Positions 1 through 5,791 of a stretch of DNA of 11,052 nucleotides are shown piece after piece. The DNA comes from JBHIBR01 sp046759145 [NCBI: Nitrospinota bacterium] (GTDB lineage: Bacteria > UBA8248), in NCBI GenBank assembly GCA_046759145.1, contig JBHIBR010000027.1, positions 1 through 11,052 of the forward strand. Direction: 5' to 3'. Numbering within the stretch: position 1 is the first letter of the stretch; each line of letters begins with the position of its first letter. The notes beneath the pieces were generated by a model. The model was not told the DNA's origin. It saw only the letters and a program-made list of their open reading frames with translations, and made no database searches. A program made the translations under genes and the position numbers.

Positions 1-33
1 GACGCCCTCTTCGGTCGCAGGGGGATATGCCAT
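1..33 (-). CDS. possible start of an unidentified gene cut by the window edge
   Basis: An ATG at 31-33 (minus strand) opens a frame that runs to the window end, reading MAYPPATEEGV. A weak Shine-Dalgarno-like AGAGG lies 5 nt upstream. The frame sits downstream of the 6S RNA, where another gene on the same strand is expected. Eleven residues are too few to identify a family, and a chance open frame cannot be excluded in DNA this GC-rich. Confidence 0.3.
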   Translation of the reverse strand, partial: MAYPPATEEGV

Positions 34-128
34 GGCCGCCTCTGGGCGGGTCCGGCCGCGCCCTCCAGGCCCGCCTCCACGCCTAGCAGCGGGCTCGGGC
101 CACGGCGGCAGATGGGGAGGGGGCTCTT

Positions 129-178
129 CCCGCCTGGGGCGGGAGGCGCCCACCGGGCCGACCCTCTCGCTTCGGCCC
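129..178 (-). terminator. two GC-rich hairpins downstream of the 6S RNA
   Basis: Two inverted repeats follow the 6S RNA in transcription order. The first pairs 155-161 with 172-178 (7 bp, 10-nt loop). The second pairs 129-134 with 138-143 (6 bp, 3-nt loop). Neither is followed by a U-run, so these are not classical intrinsic terminators. They could stabilise a 3' end, pause RNA polymerase, or be chance structure in GC-rich sequence. Nothing else is recognisable between the RNA and the possible gene at 33. Confidence 0.25.
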
Positions 179-202
179 CGCCCTCGGGGAGCGGGCGCCG
201 GG

Positions 203-231
203 ATTATCGGGAGGGTTTGCCCCCGCCGCAA
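203..231 (-). promoter_or_regulatory. candidate promoter inside the 3' end of the 6S RNA
   Basis: On the minus strand TTGCGG (226-231) is followed after 17 nt by GATAAT (203-208). The -10 matches the sigma70 consensus at five of six bases, but the -35 is poor. It lies in the 3' arm of the 6S RNA closing stem and would transcribe toward the possible gene at the window edge, leaving a leader of roughly 160 nt. The two-box match could be chance. Confidence 0.25.
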
Positions 232-424
232 TGCCGTGTGGGGGAGAATTTTTTGAACCCGGCAGATGCCAGGTGGGCGCCGGGCGAAGGATTTCAGGCC
301 TCCCGGAACTCTCTGTGCCGGGTCCGGCGCAACCTCCTTCTGGCCTGGCCCCCGTGGTTTTGATGTTAGGTCAAAAAATCTCGCCCATCACGCACATGGC
401 AGGGGCAAACCATCCTTTCGTGCC
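209..424 (-). ncRNA. ssrS: 6S RNA, regulator of housekeeping RNA polymerase
   Basis: This non-coding interval after zapA folds into one long hairpin-like RNA. A closing stem pairs 398-411 with 214-227 (14 bp including one G-U), extended by 413-415 with 210-212. A lower stem pairs 371-382 with 244-256 (12 bp, one bulged U). A large internal bubble follows (350-370 on the 5' side, 257-267 on the 3' side). Above it lie stems 344-349/268-273 and 335-340/286-291 and a smaller apical hairpin. A closing stem, central single-stranded bubble and apical stem is the 6S design, which mimics an open promoter and sequesters sigma70 holoenzyme in stationary phase. Location directly after zapA is the classical ssrS position, and the length of about 216 nt fits. 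It has its own promoter. The exact 3' end is inferred from the stem. Confidence 0.82.
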
Positions 425-430
425 AGCAAC

Positions 431-459
431 ATTCTACAGGATAAACAAAGCGGGCTCAA
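431..459 (-). promoter_or_regulatory. sigma70-type promoter of the 6S RNA
   Basis: TTGAGC (454-459) and TAGAAT (431-436) are separated by exactly 17 nt, close to the TTGACA/TATAAT consensus. The predicted transcription start is G424, six nt past the -10, which coincides with the 5' end deduced from the RNA fold. The promoter lies entirely between the zapA stop codon and the RNA, so 6S can be made independently of the upstream operon. Confidence 0.75.
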
Positions 460-473
460 CCGAAAACGCCGTC

Positions 474-749
474 CTAGAGAGCGCGCTCCACCATCTGGAG
501 GATCCGCTCCGCCCGGCGCGAGATCTCCCTCCGCTCAACCTCCATCTGTTGGCGCACCTCGAAGAGTTCCCCCGTGATGTTGAGGGCGGCCAGGAGCGCC
601 ACCTTCAGGGGTTCAGGGCTCTGGTGGGCGGCCCGCCGCACGCGCTCATCCACGAAGCGGGCGAGTTCCCTGGCAAAGGGCTCATCCGCCTCCGTGCGGA
701 GCACGAGGGACTGCCCAAAAATGTCCACCTTGACCACCTGCTCTGCCAC
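474..749 (-). CDS. zapA: cell division protein ZapA
   Basis: A 91-residue protein. ZapA is a small cytoplasmic protein that bundles FtsZ protofilaments and stabilises the Z-ring. The N-terminal strand region reads VKVDIFGQSLVLRT (residues 6-19), followed by helical segments including AALNITGELFEVRQQ (54-68) and a charged C-terminal coiled coil (about 62-91). This is the family architecture, slightly shorter than the E. coli protein (about 109 residues). The start used is GTG at 747-749, but the strong AAGGAGG directly abuts and overlaps that codon. A second in-frame GTG at 735-737 lies 11 nt after the SD, giving 87 residues and still keeping the core. The gene starts 12 nt after the upstream coiled-coil gene and is followed by the 6S promoter. 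The family assignment is firm; the start is uncertain. Confidence 0.93.
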   Translation of the reverse strand: MAEQVVKVDIFGQSLVLRTEADEPFARELARFVDERVRRAAHQSPEPLKVALLAALNITGELFEVRQQMEVERREISRRAERILQMVERAL

Positions 750-761
750 CTCCTTCCCCCC

Positions 762-1034
762 TCACTCCTCATTGGCGGGGAGCTGGGCGAGGATCCGCCC
801 CACCCTCTCGCGCATCTCCCCCCGCTCCGAGCGCAGGCGAAGGAGCGCCTCGTTCAGGTTCTGGAGCTCCTGAACTCGGGTCCGCACGCGGTTCCGCTCG
901 CTCTCCGCCTGCTCCTCGAGCACCTTCACCCAGGCTTGCAGCTCATCCTGCTCCTTCCGAAGAACCCGGGGCTCCTGGAGAAGCCTCCCGACGCCTTCTT
1001 CCAGGGACTCCAGCTCCTCGATCACCATGGGCAT
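762..1034 (-). CDS. ZapB-like coiled-coil cell division protein
   Basis: A 90-residue protein that is almost entirely predicted coiled coil. Leu, Val and Ile recur at heptad-like spacing with many Glu, Arg and Gln residues from about residue 7 to 85, and there is no enzyme motif, signal peptide or membrane segment. Size, composition and position directly before zapA fit the ZapB/DUF904-type coiled-coil proteins that join ZapA at the division site. Coiled coils are poorly conserved, so this rests on context as much as sequence. Two in-frame ATG codons compete, at 1032-1034 (used here) and at 1026-1028, which gives 88 residues; neither has a clear Shine-Dalgarno. A strong promoter lies just upstream, so this gene and zapA can be transcribed separately from pheST. 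It could instead be an unrelated small coiled-coil protein. Confidence 0.75.
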   Translation of the reverse strand: MPMVIEELESLEEGVGRLLQEPRVLRKEQDELQAWVKVLEEQAESERNRVRTRVQELQNLNEALLRLRSERGEMRERVGRILAQLPANEE

Positions 1035-1061
1035 CCCGCACGCGACCTGAAGGACGGCAGC

Positions 1062-1091
1062 ATCCTAGGGACCCCCGCTTTTCTCTGTCAA
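1062..1091 (-). promoter_or_regulatory. sigma70-type promoter for the zapB-like/zapA pair
   Basis: A perfect TTGACA (1086-1091) begins 1 nt after the pheT stop codon, and TAGGAT (1062-1067) follows after 18 nt. The predicted start is near 1055, giving a leader of only about 20-27 nt before the coiled-coil gene. A consensus -35 placed in the short pheT-zapB gap argues against chance. Confidence 0.65.
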
Positions 1092-1092
1092 G

Positions 1093-3504
1093 CTAGCCCT
1101 TGCGAAGGGTCGCCCCGAGGCGCGCCTCCAGGCTTTCGACTATGGAGCGGAAGATCCCCTCCACCTCGGCGTCAGTGAGCGTGCGGTCCTCCGCCCGGAA
1201 GGTGAGGGAGAAGGCGAGGCTTCGCCGGTCCGAGGGGATCCGCTCCCCCTCGTAGAGGTCGAACAGGCGCACCCCGCGCACGAGCTCCCCGCCGGCCTCC
1301 CGGATGACCTCCTCCACCGTGCCGCTCGCCACGCCGCGGCCCACGAGCACCGAAAGGTCCCGGTAGCTCGCAGGATGCCGGGCGAGGGCCCGGTGGCGGC
1401 GATCCCCCTTCGCAAACGCCGCGATCCGCTCGAGGTCGAGCTCGAAGAGGTGGACTCGGTCCCGGAAATCCCAGGCCCTGGTAGCCTCTTCGGAGAGGGC
1501 GCCCGCAACCCCCACCCACTCCCCCTCCCAGAGGAACTCGGCCGCGCGGGCGGGGTCGAGGTAGGGCTCTTGCCCCCTCTGCCAGCGGGGCGCGGGAAGG
1601 GAGAGGGATTCCGCCAAGGTCTCCACCATCCCCTTGAGGAAGAAGAAGTCCCGGGGCTGGCGGCTCTCCGGCCAGGGCCCGGGCGCGGCCCGCTCCGTGC
1701 CCACGGCCGCCAGCCTCGTCACCTCGCGGGGAAGCTGCCGGCCCGGCTCGGGATGGAAGGTCCGGCCCAGCTCGAAGAGCATGGCGTCGCTCACCCCGCG
1801 GTTCTGGTTCAGCACCAGCGCGTCGAGCAAGCCGGGGAGGAGGCTCGTCCGCATCAGCGACATCTCGGCGCTGAGCGGATTGCGCAGCGGGAGGGCGCGA
1901 CGCAGGGGGTGGCCCTCCGGGAGGCCCAGACGGTCCAGGGCGCGGGGGCCCATGAAGCTCATGCCGATGGTCTCGCAGAAGCCCGCGCCCACGAGGGTCT
2001 CCCGCGCCTTGCGGCGGAGCTCCGCCCCCGGGTCCCTGGAGGGGGGAGGTACGCGGCTCGGGGGGAGGGTGGAGGGGACTGCGCCGTAGCCGTGCCTGCG
2101 CGCCACTTCCTCGATGAGGTCCACCTCGCGCTCCAGGTCGGGCCGGTAGGTGGGCACCTCCACCTCGAGCCGGCCGTCCCCCTCCGAGATCACGCGGACC
2201 CCCAGTCCCTGGAGGTGCGCCCGGATGGTCTCCGCCCCAAGCCTCATCCCCACCAGAGCCTCCGCCCTCCCCACGCGCAGGGAGAGGCGGGAAGGCGAAA
2301 GCGGCTTCGGCCGGCAATCCACCACCCCCCGGGCCACCTCGCCGCCGGCCAGCTCGGCCAGGAGCGCGGCCGCCCGGTCGAGGGCGCGGACGGTGATGCC
2401 CCGGTCGGCCCCCCGTTCGAAACGATAAGAGGCCTCCGAGGAGAGGCCCAGGCGGCGGACGGTGCGCCGGATGGTGGTGGGGGAGAAGTAGGCGCTCTCG
2501 AGCAGGAGGTCGCGGGTGCTGTCGGTCACCTCGCTGTTGGCGCCTCCCATCACCCCTCCGATGGCCACCGCCCTTCGAGCGTCGCAGATCATGAGGTCCT
2601 CGGGGGTGAGGGAACGCCTCTGCCCGTCCAGGGTCTCGAAGGGCCCGTCCTCAGGCCGCCAGCAGCGGACCACGATGCGGCCCTCCTCCAGGCGCGCGTG
2701 GTCGAAGGCGTGGAGGGGCTGGCCCAGCTCCAGCATGACGTAGTTGGTGATGTCCACCACGTTGCTGATGGGGCGCATCCCCGCCGCCCGGAGGCGCTGC
2801 TGGAGCCAGAAGGGAGAGGGGCCGACCCTCACCCCGCGGACGACCCGGGCGGCGTAACGGGGGCAGCGGTCGGGGTCCCAGATCTCGACCCGCGTGAGGC
2901 TCTCGACCTCCGGGCCCTCCTCCCGCAGGGAGAAAGAAGGGGACCGCAGCTCCCCGCCCACAATCGCGGCCACCTCCCGGGCCACCCCAAGGACCGCGAG
3001 GCAATCGGGCCGGTTGGGCGTGACGGCGATGTCGAGGACGGTATCTTCGAGGGAGAGGGCTTCGGCCAGCGGGGCGCCCAGGGGGACGTCCCGGGGGAGC
3101 AGGAGGATGCCCGAGGCGTCCTCCCCCAGGCCGAGCTCGCTCTCAGAACACAGCATCCCCTCCGAGACCTCCCCCCGGATGCGGGCCTCCGCCACCCGGG
3201 GCCCGCCCGGCAGGACCGCCTCCGGGAGGGCGAGGGCAACCCGCTCGCCCACAGCCAGGTTGGGGGCGCCGCACACCACCTGGCGCACCCCCCGGCCGTC
3301 CCGCACCCGGCAGAGGGAGAGGCGTTCGGCCCGGGGGTGGGGGAGGATGGACTCCACCTCGCCCACCACCACCCCCTCGAGCCCCTCTCCGAGGCGCTCC
3401 ACCGCCTCCACGTCCAGCCCCACCATCGAGAGGGCCTCGGCCAGCCCCCCCGGCGTGAGGGCGAAGTCTACGCACTCGCGAAGCCACCGCAGGCTGATGC
3501 GCAC
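1093..3504 (-). CDS. pheT: phenylalanyl-tRNA synthetase beta subunit
   Basis: An 803-residue protein, the usual length for bacterial PheT. With PheS it forms the cytoplasmic alpha2beta2 enzyme that charges tRNA-Phe. Domains in order: N-terminal region and EMAP-like tRNA-binding domain (about 39-150), B3/B4 editing domain (about 210-385), with YRFERGADRGI at 360-370, B5 domain (about 402-475), catalytic-like core (about 490-690), and a C-terminal ferredoxin-fold anticodon-binding domain (about 708-801, starting ARHPASYRDLSVLV). The start is the GTG at 3502-3504, where the conserved VRISLRWLRE begins. The frame is open further upstream, but that sequence overlaps pheS and is not PheT-like. The gap after pheS is 10 nt, and the SD (GAGGGA) overlaps the pheS stop, implying translational coupling. 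The stop is TAG at 1093-1095. Confidence 0.97.
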   Translation of the reverse strand: MRISLRWLRECVDFALTPGGLAEALSMVGLDVEAVERLGEGLEGVVVGEVESILPHPRAERLSLCRVRDGRGVRQVVCGAPNLAVGERVALALPEAVLPGGPRVAEARIRGEVSEGMLCSESELGLGEDASGILLLPRDVPLGAPLAEALSLEDTVLDIAVTPNRPDCLAVLGVAREVAAIVGGELRSPSFSLREEGPEVESLTRVEIWDPDRCPRYAARVVRGVRVGPSPFWLQQRLRAAGMRPISNVVDITNYVMLELGQPLHAFDHARLEEGRIVVRCWRPEDGPFETLDGQRRSLTPEDLMICDARRAVAIGGVMGGANSEVTDSTRDLLLESAYFSPTTIRRTVRRLGLSSEASYRFERGADRGITVRALDRAAALLAELAGGEVARGVVDCRPKPLSPSRLSLRVGRAEALVGMRLGAETIRAHLQGLGVRVISEGDGRLEVEVPTYRPDLEREVDLIEEVARRHGYGAVPSTLPPSRVPPPSRDPGAELRRKARETLVGAGFCETIGMSFMGPRALDRLGLPEGHPLRRALPLRNPLSAEMSLMRTSLLPGLLDALVLNQNRGVSDAMLFELGRTFHPEPGRQLPREVTRLAAVGTERAAPGPWPESRQPRDFFFLKGMVETLAESLSLPAPRWQRGQEPYLDPARAAEFLWEGEWVGVAGALSEEATRAWDFRDRVHLFELDLERIAAFAKGDRRHRALARHPASYRDLSVLVGRGVASGTVEEVIREAGGELVRGVRLFDLYEGERIPSDRRSLAFSLTFRAEDRTLTDAEVEGIFRSIVESLEARLGATLRKG

Positions 3505-3514
3505 GGAAGGTCCC

Positions 3515-4522
3515 TCAGAACTGGCCGAGGAAACGCAGGTCTCCCTCGAAGAAGAGGCGGATGTCGTCGATGCCGAACTTGAGCATGGCCACACGCTCCA
3601 CGCCCAGGCCGAAGGCGAAGCCCGTGTAGCGCTCCGCGTCGTAGCCCACATAGCTGAACACGGCCGGGTCCACCATCCCCGCCCCCAGGATCTCCAGCCA
3701 GCCCGTCCCCCCGCACACCCGGCAGCCCCCGCCCCCGCAGAGGACGCAGGCCATGTCCACCTCGGCGCTCGGCTCGGTGAAGGGGAAGAAGCTCGGCCGG
3801 AAGCGCACCCCCACCTCCTCGCCGAACATCCGGTGGACGAACAACTCGAGGGTGCCCTTGAGGTCCGCGAAGGTCACCCCCTCGTCCACCAGCAGGCCCT
3901 CCACCTGGTGGAACATGGGCGAGTGGCTCGCGTCGGCGTCGCAACGGTACACCCTGCCCGGGACGATGACCTTCACCGGAGGTGGCTGGCGCTCCATCAC
4001 CCGCACCTGGACGGGGGAGGTGTGGGTGCGCAGCACCACGTCGTCGGACACGTAGAAGGTGGCCTGCATGTCCCGGGCGGGGTGGTCGCGGGGGATGTTG
4101 AGGGCCTCGAAATTGTAGTAGTCCAGCTCCACCTCCGGCCCCTCGACCACGGCGAAGCCGAGCCCGGCGAAGATGGCCACGATCTCGTCCAGGGTCTGGG
4201 TGATGGGGTGGAGGCGCCCCCTCCGCACCGGGCGGCCCGGCAGGGTGATGTCGAGGCCGGGCGGGGGCTGGACGGCCGCCGCCCGGAGGCCCTCGCGTCT
4301 CTCCTCGAGGGCGCGCTCCAGGGCGACCTTCACCCGGTTCCCCTCCCGGCCCGCCCGGGGGCGCTCCTCCGGAGGGAGCTGGCCCACGCTCCGGAGCAGC
4401 TGGGTGAGGGCGCCCCGACGGCCCAGATAGCGCACCCGCACCTCTTCCAGGGCCCGCTCATCGGGCGCGGCCCGGATGGTCGCCAGCGCCTCCTCCTCGA
4501 TGGCTGTTAAGGCTTCCCACAT
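3515..4522 (-). CDS. pheS: phenylalanyl-tRNA synthetase alpha subunit
   Basis: A 335-residue catalytic subunit of phenylalanyl-tRNA synthetase, a class II enzyme. An N-terminal coiled-coil arm (about 1-85, ending near [12 protein letters not shown]) is followed by the catalytic domain. Motif 1 lies around 105-123 ([14 protein letters not shown]), motif 2 around 189-215 ([18 protein letters not shown]) and motif 3 around 301-318 ([18 protein letters not shown]). Four cysteines in a C-x2-C-x4-C-x2-C pattern (C259, C262, C267, C270) precede GTGWLEILG and look like the metal-binding knuckle present in many bacterial PheS. The ATG start matches the family N-terminus, but I see no Shine-Dalgarno upstream; a terminator-like hairpin and T-run occupy that space. 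pheS follows rplT by 73 nt and is coupled to pheT. Confidence 0.97.
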   Translation of the reverse strand: MWEALTAIEEEALATIRAAPDERALEEVRVRYLGRRGALTQLLRSVGQLPPEERPRAGREGNRVKVALERALEERREGLRAAAVQPPPGLDITLPGRPVRRGRLHPITQTLDEIVAIFAGLGFAVVEGPEVELDYYNFEALNIPRDHPARDMQATFYVSDDVVLRTHTSPVQVRVMERQPPPVKVIVPGRVYRCDADASHSPMFHQVEGLLVDEGVTFADLKGTLELFVHRMFGEEVGVRFRPSFFPFTEPSAEVDMACVLCGGGGCRVCGGTGWLEILGAGMVDPAVFSYVGYDAERYTGFAFGLGVERVAMLKFGIDDIRLFFEGDLRFLGQF

Positions 4523-4526
4523 GGGG

Positions 4527-4556
4527 ATAAAAGAAGGGCCCGCGCCGGAGGCCCTC
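4527..4556 (-). terminator. terminator- or attenuator-like hairpin just upstream of pheS
   Basis: On the minus strand a 7-bp stem pairs 4550-4556 with 4534-4540 (one G-U, 9-nt loop with possible further pairing inside). It is followed by CTTTTAT at 4533-4527 and then the pheS ATG. Stem plus short T-run resembles a weak intrinsic terminator that could reduce expression of pheST relative to the ribosomal genes. No Phe-rich leader peptide like E. coli pheL is visible, so classical attenuation is not supported. Confidence 0.45.
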
Positions 4557-4595
4557 GGCGGCGGCTCTCCCTCGGGCGGGGGGCCCGCGCCGCCC

Positions 4596-4967
4596 TCAGC
4601 CCCCTGCCTCCGCCCGCCGCCCGGCCTTGGCGACCTCCACCAACTTCTGGAAGGCCGCAGGGTCGGAGGCGGCGAGGTCGGCGAGGACCTTCCGGTCCAG
4701 GGAGACCCCGGCCCTCTGGAGGCCGTCCATGAGCCGGCTGTAAGAGACGCCCCCCAGGCGGGCGGCGGCGTTGATGCGGATGATCCAAAGGGAACGGAAC
4801 TGGCGCTTGCGCTGGCGCCGGTCCCGGTAGGCGTAGGCGAGGGCCCGGTGGAGGCTCTCCTTGGCCGTCCGATAGAGGCGGCCGCGGGCTCCGTAGTATC
4901 CCTTGGTCTGCTTGAGGAGACGCTTGCGGCGGCGGCGCGTGGCAGGGCCGGCCGTGGACCTGGGCAT
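4596..4967 (-). CDS. rplT: 50S ribosomal protein L20
   Basis: A 123-residue basic protein, a few residues longer than the usual 117-119 because of a short GRRAEAGG tail. L20 binds 23S rRNA early in large-subunit assembly and in several bacteria represses its own operon. The very basic N-terminal extension carries [20 protein letters not shown] (residues 10-29). The globular C-terminal domain includes [24 protein letters not shown] (57-80), given here only to mark the diagnostic WI-RINAA-R signature. The start is the ATG preceded by AAGGAGA at about 8 nt, with a second purine-rich GAGGAGGA slightly further upstream. It follows rpmI by 40 nt, the standard infC-rpmI-rplT order. Confidence 0.97.
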   Translation of the reverse strand: MPRSTAGPATRRRRKRLLKQTKGYYGARGRLYRTAKESLHRALAYAYRDRRQRKRQFRSLWIIRINAAARLGGVSYSRLMDGLQRAGVSLDRKVLADLAASDPAAFQKLVEVAKAGRRAEAGG

Positions 4968-5007
4968 TTTGGTGCTCTCCTTTTGTCCTCCTCAGGGGGG
5001 CCGGGGC

Positions 5008-5205
5008 TCAGCCGTAAGGGAGAAGGCGCTTCACGTGGCCGGCGTCGGCGGCATCCACCAGTGCCGGAGGGCGCAGCTCCCGTTTCCGCTTGGAGGCCTT
5101 CTTCGTCAGGATATGACGGCGGAAGGCCCGGTTGCGCCGGAGCTTCCCCCCGCCGGTGCGGCGGAAGCGCTTGGCGGCCCCTTTATTGGTCTTGAGCTTG
5201 GGCAT
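5008..5205 (-). CDS. rpmI: 50S ribosomal protein L35
   Basis: A 65-residue, highly basic protein of exactly the usual L35 length. The N-terminus [20 protein letters not shown] and the following [16 protein letters not shown] segment (residues 30-45) are the family signature; it binds 23S rRNA in the large subunit. The ATG lies inside the last codons of infC, with a 23-nt overlap in a different frame. The only ribosome-binding signal is a G-rich GGGGGGAAG directly before the ATG within infC, so rpmI translation is probably coupled to infC. No independent promoter is visible. Confidence 0.97.
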   Translation of the reverse strand: MPKLKTNKGAAKRFRRTGGGKLRRNRAFRRHILTKKASKRKRELRPPALVDAADAGHVKRLLPYG

Positions 5206-5788
5206 CTTCCCCCCCGCCGGATGGGGCAGGAGCCGCTTGGGAGGCCGCGGCCGCCTCGGCCCGCGCGGCCGCGCGCACCCTCGGCCGGGGAGAGAGGAGC
5301 ATGGTCATGTTGCGCCCCTCCATCGAGGGCTGCTGCTCCCGCTGGGCCAGCTCGGCCATGTCCTGGGTGAGGCGGTCGAGGAGCTTCGTCCCCAGCTCGG
5401 GGCGTGTGACCTCGCGGCCCCGGAACATGATGGTCACCTTCACCTTGTGGCCCTCCCGCAGGAAGCGCTCGGCGTTGCGGGCCTTGAACTGGTAGTCGTG
5501 GGTCTCGATCTTGACCCGCATCTTCACCTCTTTGACCTGGATGTGGCGCTGCTTCTTGCGGGCCTCCTGGGAGCGCTTGCTCTGGACGTACTTGTACTTG
5601 CCGAAGTCCATGATCTTGCAGACGGGAGGATCCGTCGTGGGGGCCACCTCCACCAGGTCCAGCTCGCGCTCCTCGGCCGCCGCCAGGGCTTCGGCGATGG
5701 GAAGGATGCCCAGCTGGCCACCGTCCTCGTCGATGACCCGCACCTCCCGCACCCGAATCTGATGGTTGACCCGGAGGGTCTTGCTGAT
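5183..5788 (-). CDS. infC: translation initiation factor IF-3, AUC start
   Basis: A 201-residue IF3 when started at ATC (5786-5788). IF3 binds the 30S subunit, prevents premature 50S joining and rejects wrong start codons and initiator tRNAs. The N-domain begins [20 protein letters not shown] and contains [25 protein letters not shown] (key residues at about 43-67). The C-domain (about 85-170) includes [17 protein letters not shown] and RGREV. A low-complexity Ala-rich tail (about 172-201) ends the protein. The conserved LRVN-QIR segment lies upstream of the first GTG (5750-5752). The only codon correctly spaced from the perfect AGGAGGT is this ATC, and an in-frame TAG, the thrS stop, lies two codons before it. 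Rare AUU-type starts are known for infC and allow IF3 to repress its own synthesis. The last 23 nt overlap rpmI. Confidence 0.93.
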   Translation of the reverse strand: MSKTLRVNHQIRVREVRVIDEDGGQLGILPIAEALAAAEERELDLVEVAPTTDPPVCKIMDFGKYKYVQSKRSQEARKKQRHIQVKEVKMRVKIETHDYQFKARNAERFLREGHKVKVTIMFRGREVTRPELGTKLLDRLTQDMAELAQREQQPSMEGRNMTMLLSPRPRVRAAARAEAAAASQAAPAPSGGGEDAQAQDQ

Positions 5789-5791
5789 AAC

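Noticed and set aside
231-1178. 315-codon plus-strand ORF opposite the 6S RNA, zapA and the zapB-like gene
   Set aside because: It runs antisense to three better supported features, each with its own promoter or ribosome site.
1375-3582. 735-codon plus-strand ORF opposite pheT
   Set aside because: It is antisense to a full-length PheT with all domains. Composition is rich in Gly, Pro, His, Arg and Ala as expected from GC-rich antisense frames, with no recognisable domain.
3505-3651. N-terminal extension of pheT by 49 codons
   Set aside because: The extension overlaps the pheS C-terminus and is Ser/Ala/Arg-rich shadow sequence; family homology begins at the GTG 3502-3504, which has an SD.
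2894-4510. 538-codon plus-strand ORF across the pheT-pheS junction
   Set aside because: Antisense to two confirmed genes and of low-complexity composition; an artefact of few stop codons in high-GC DNA.
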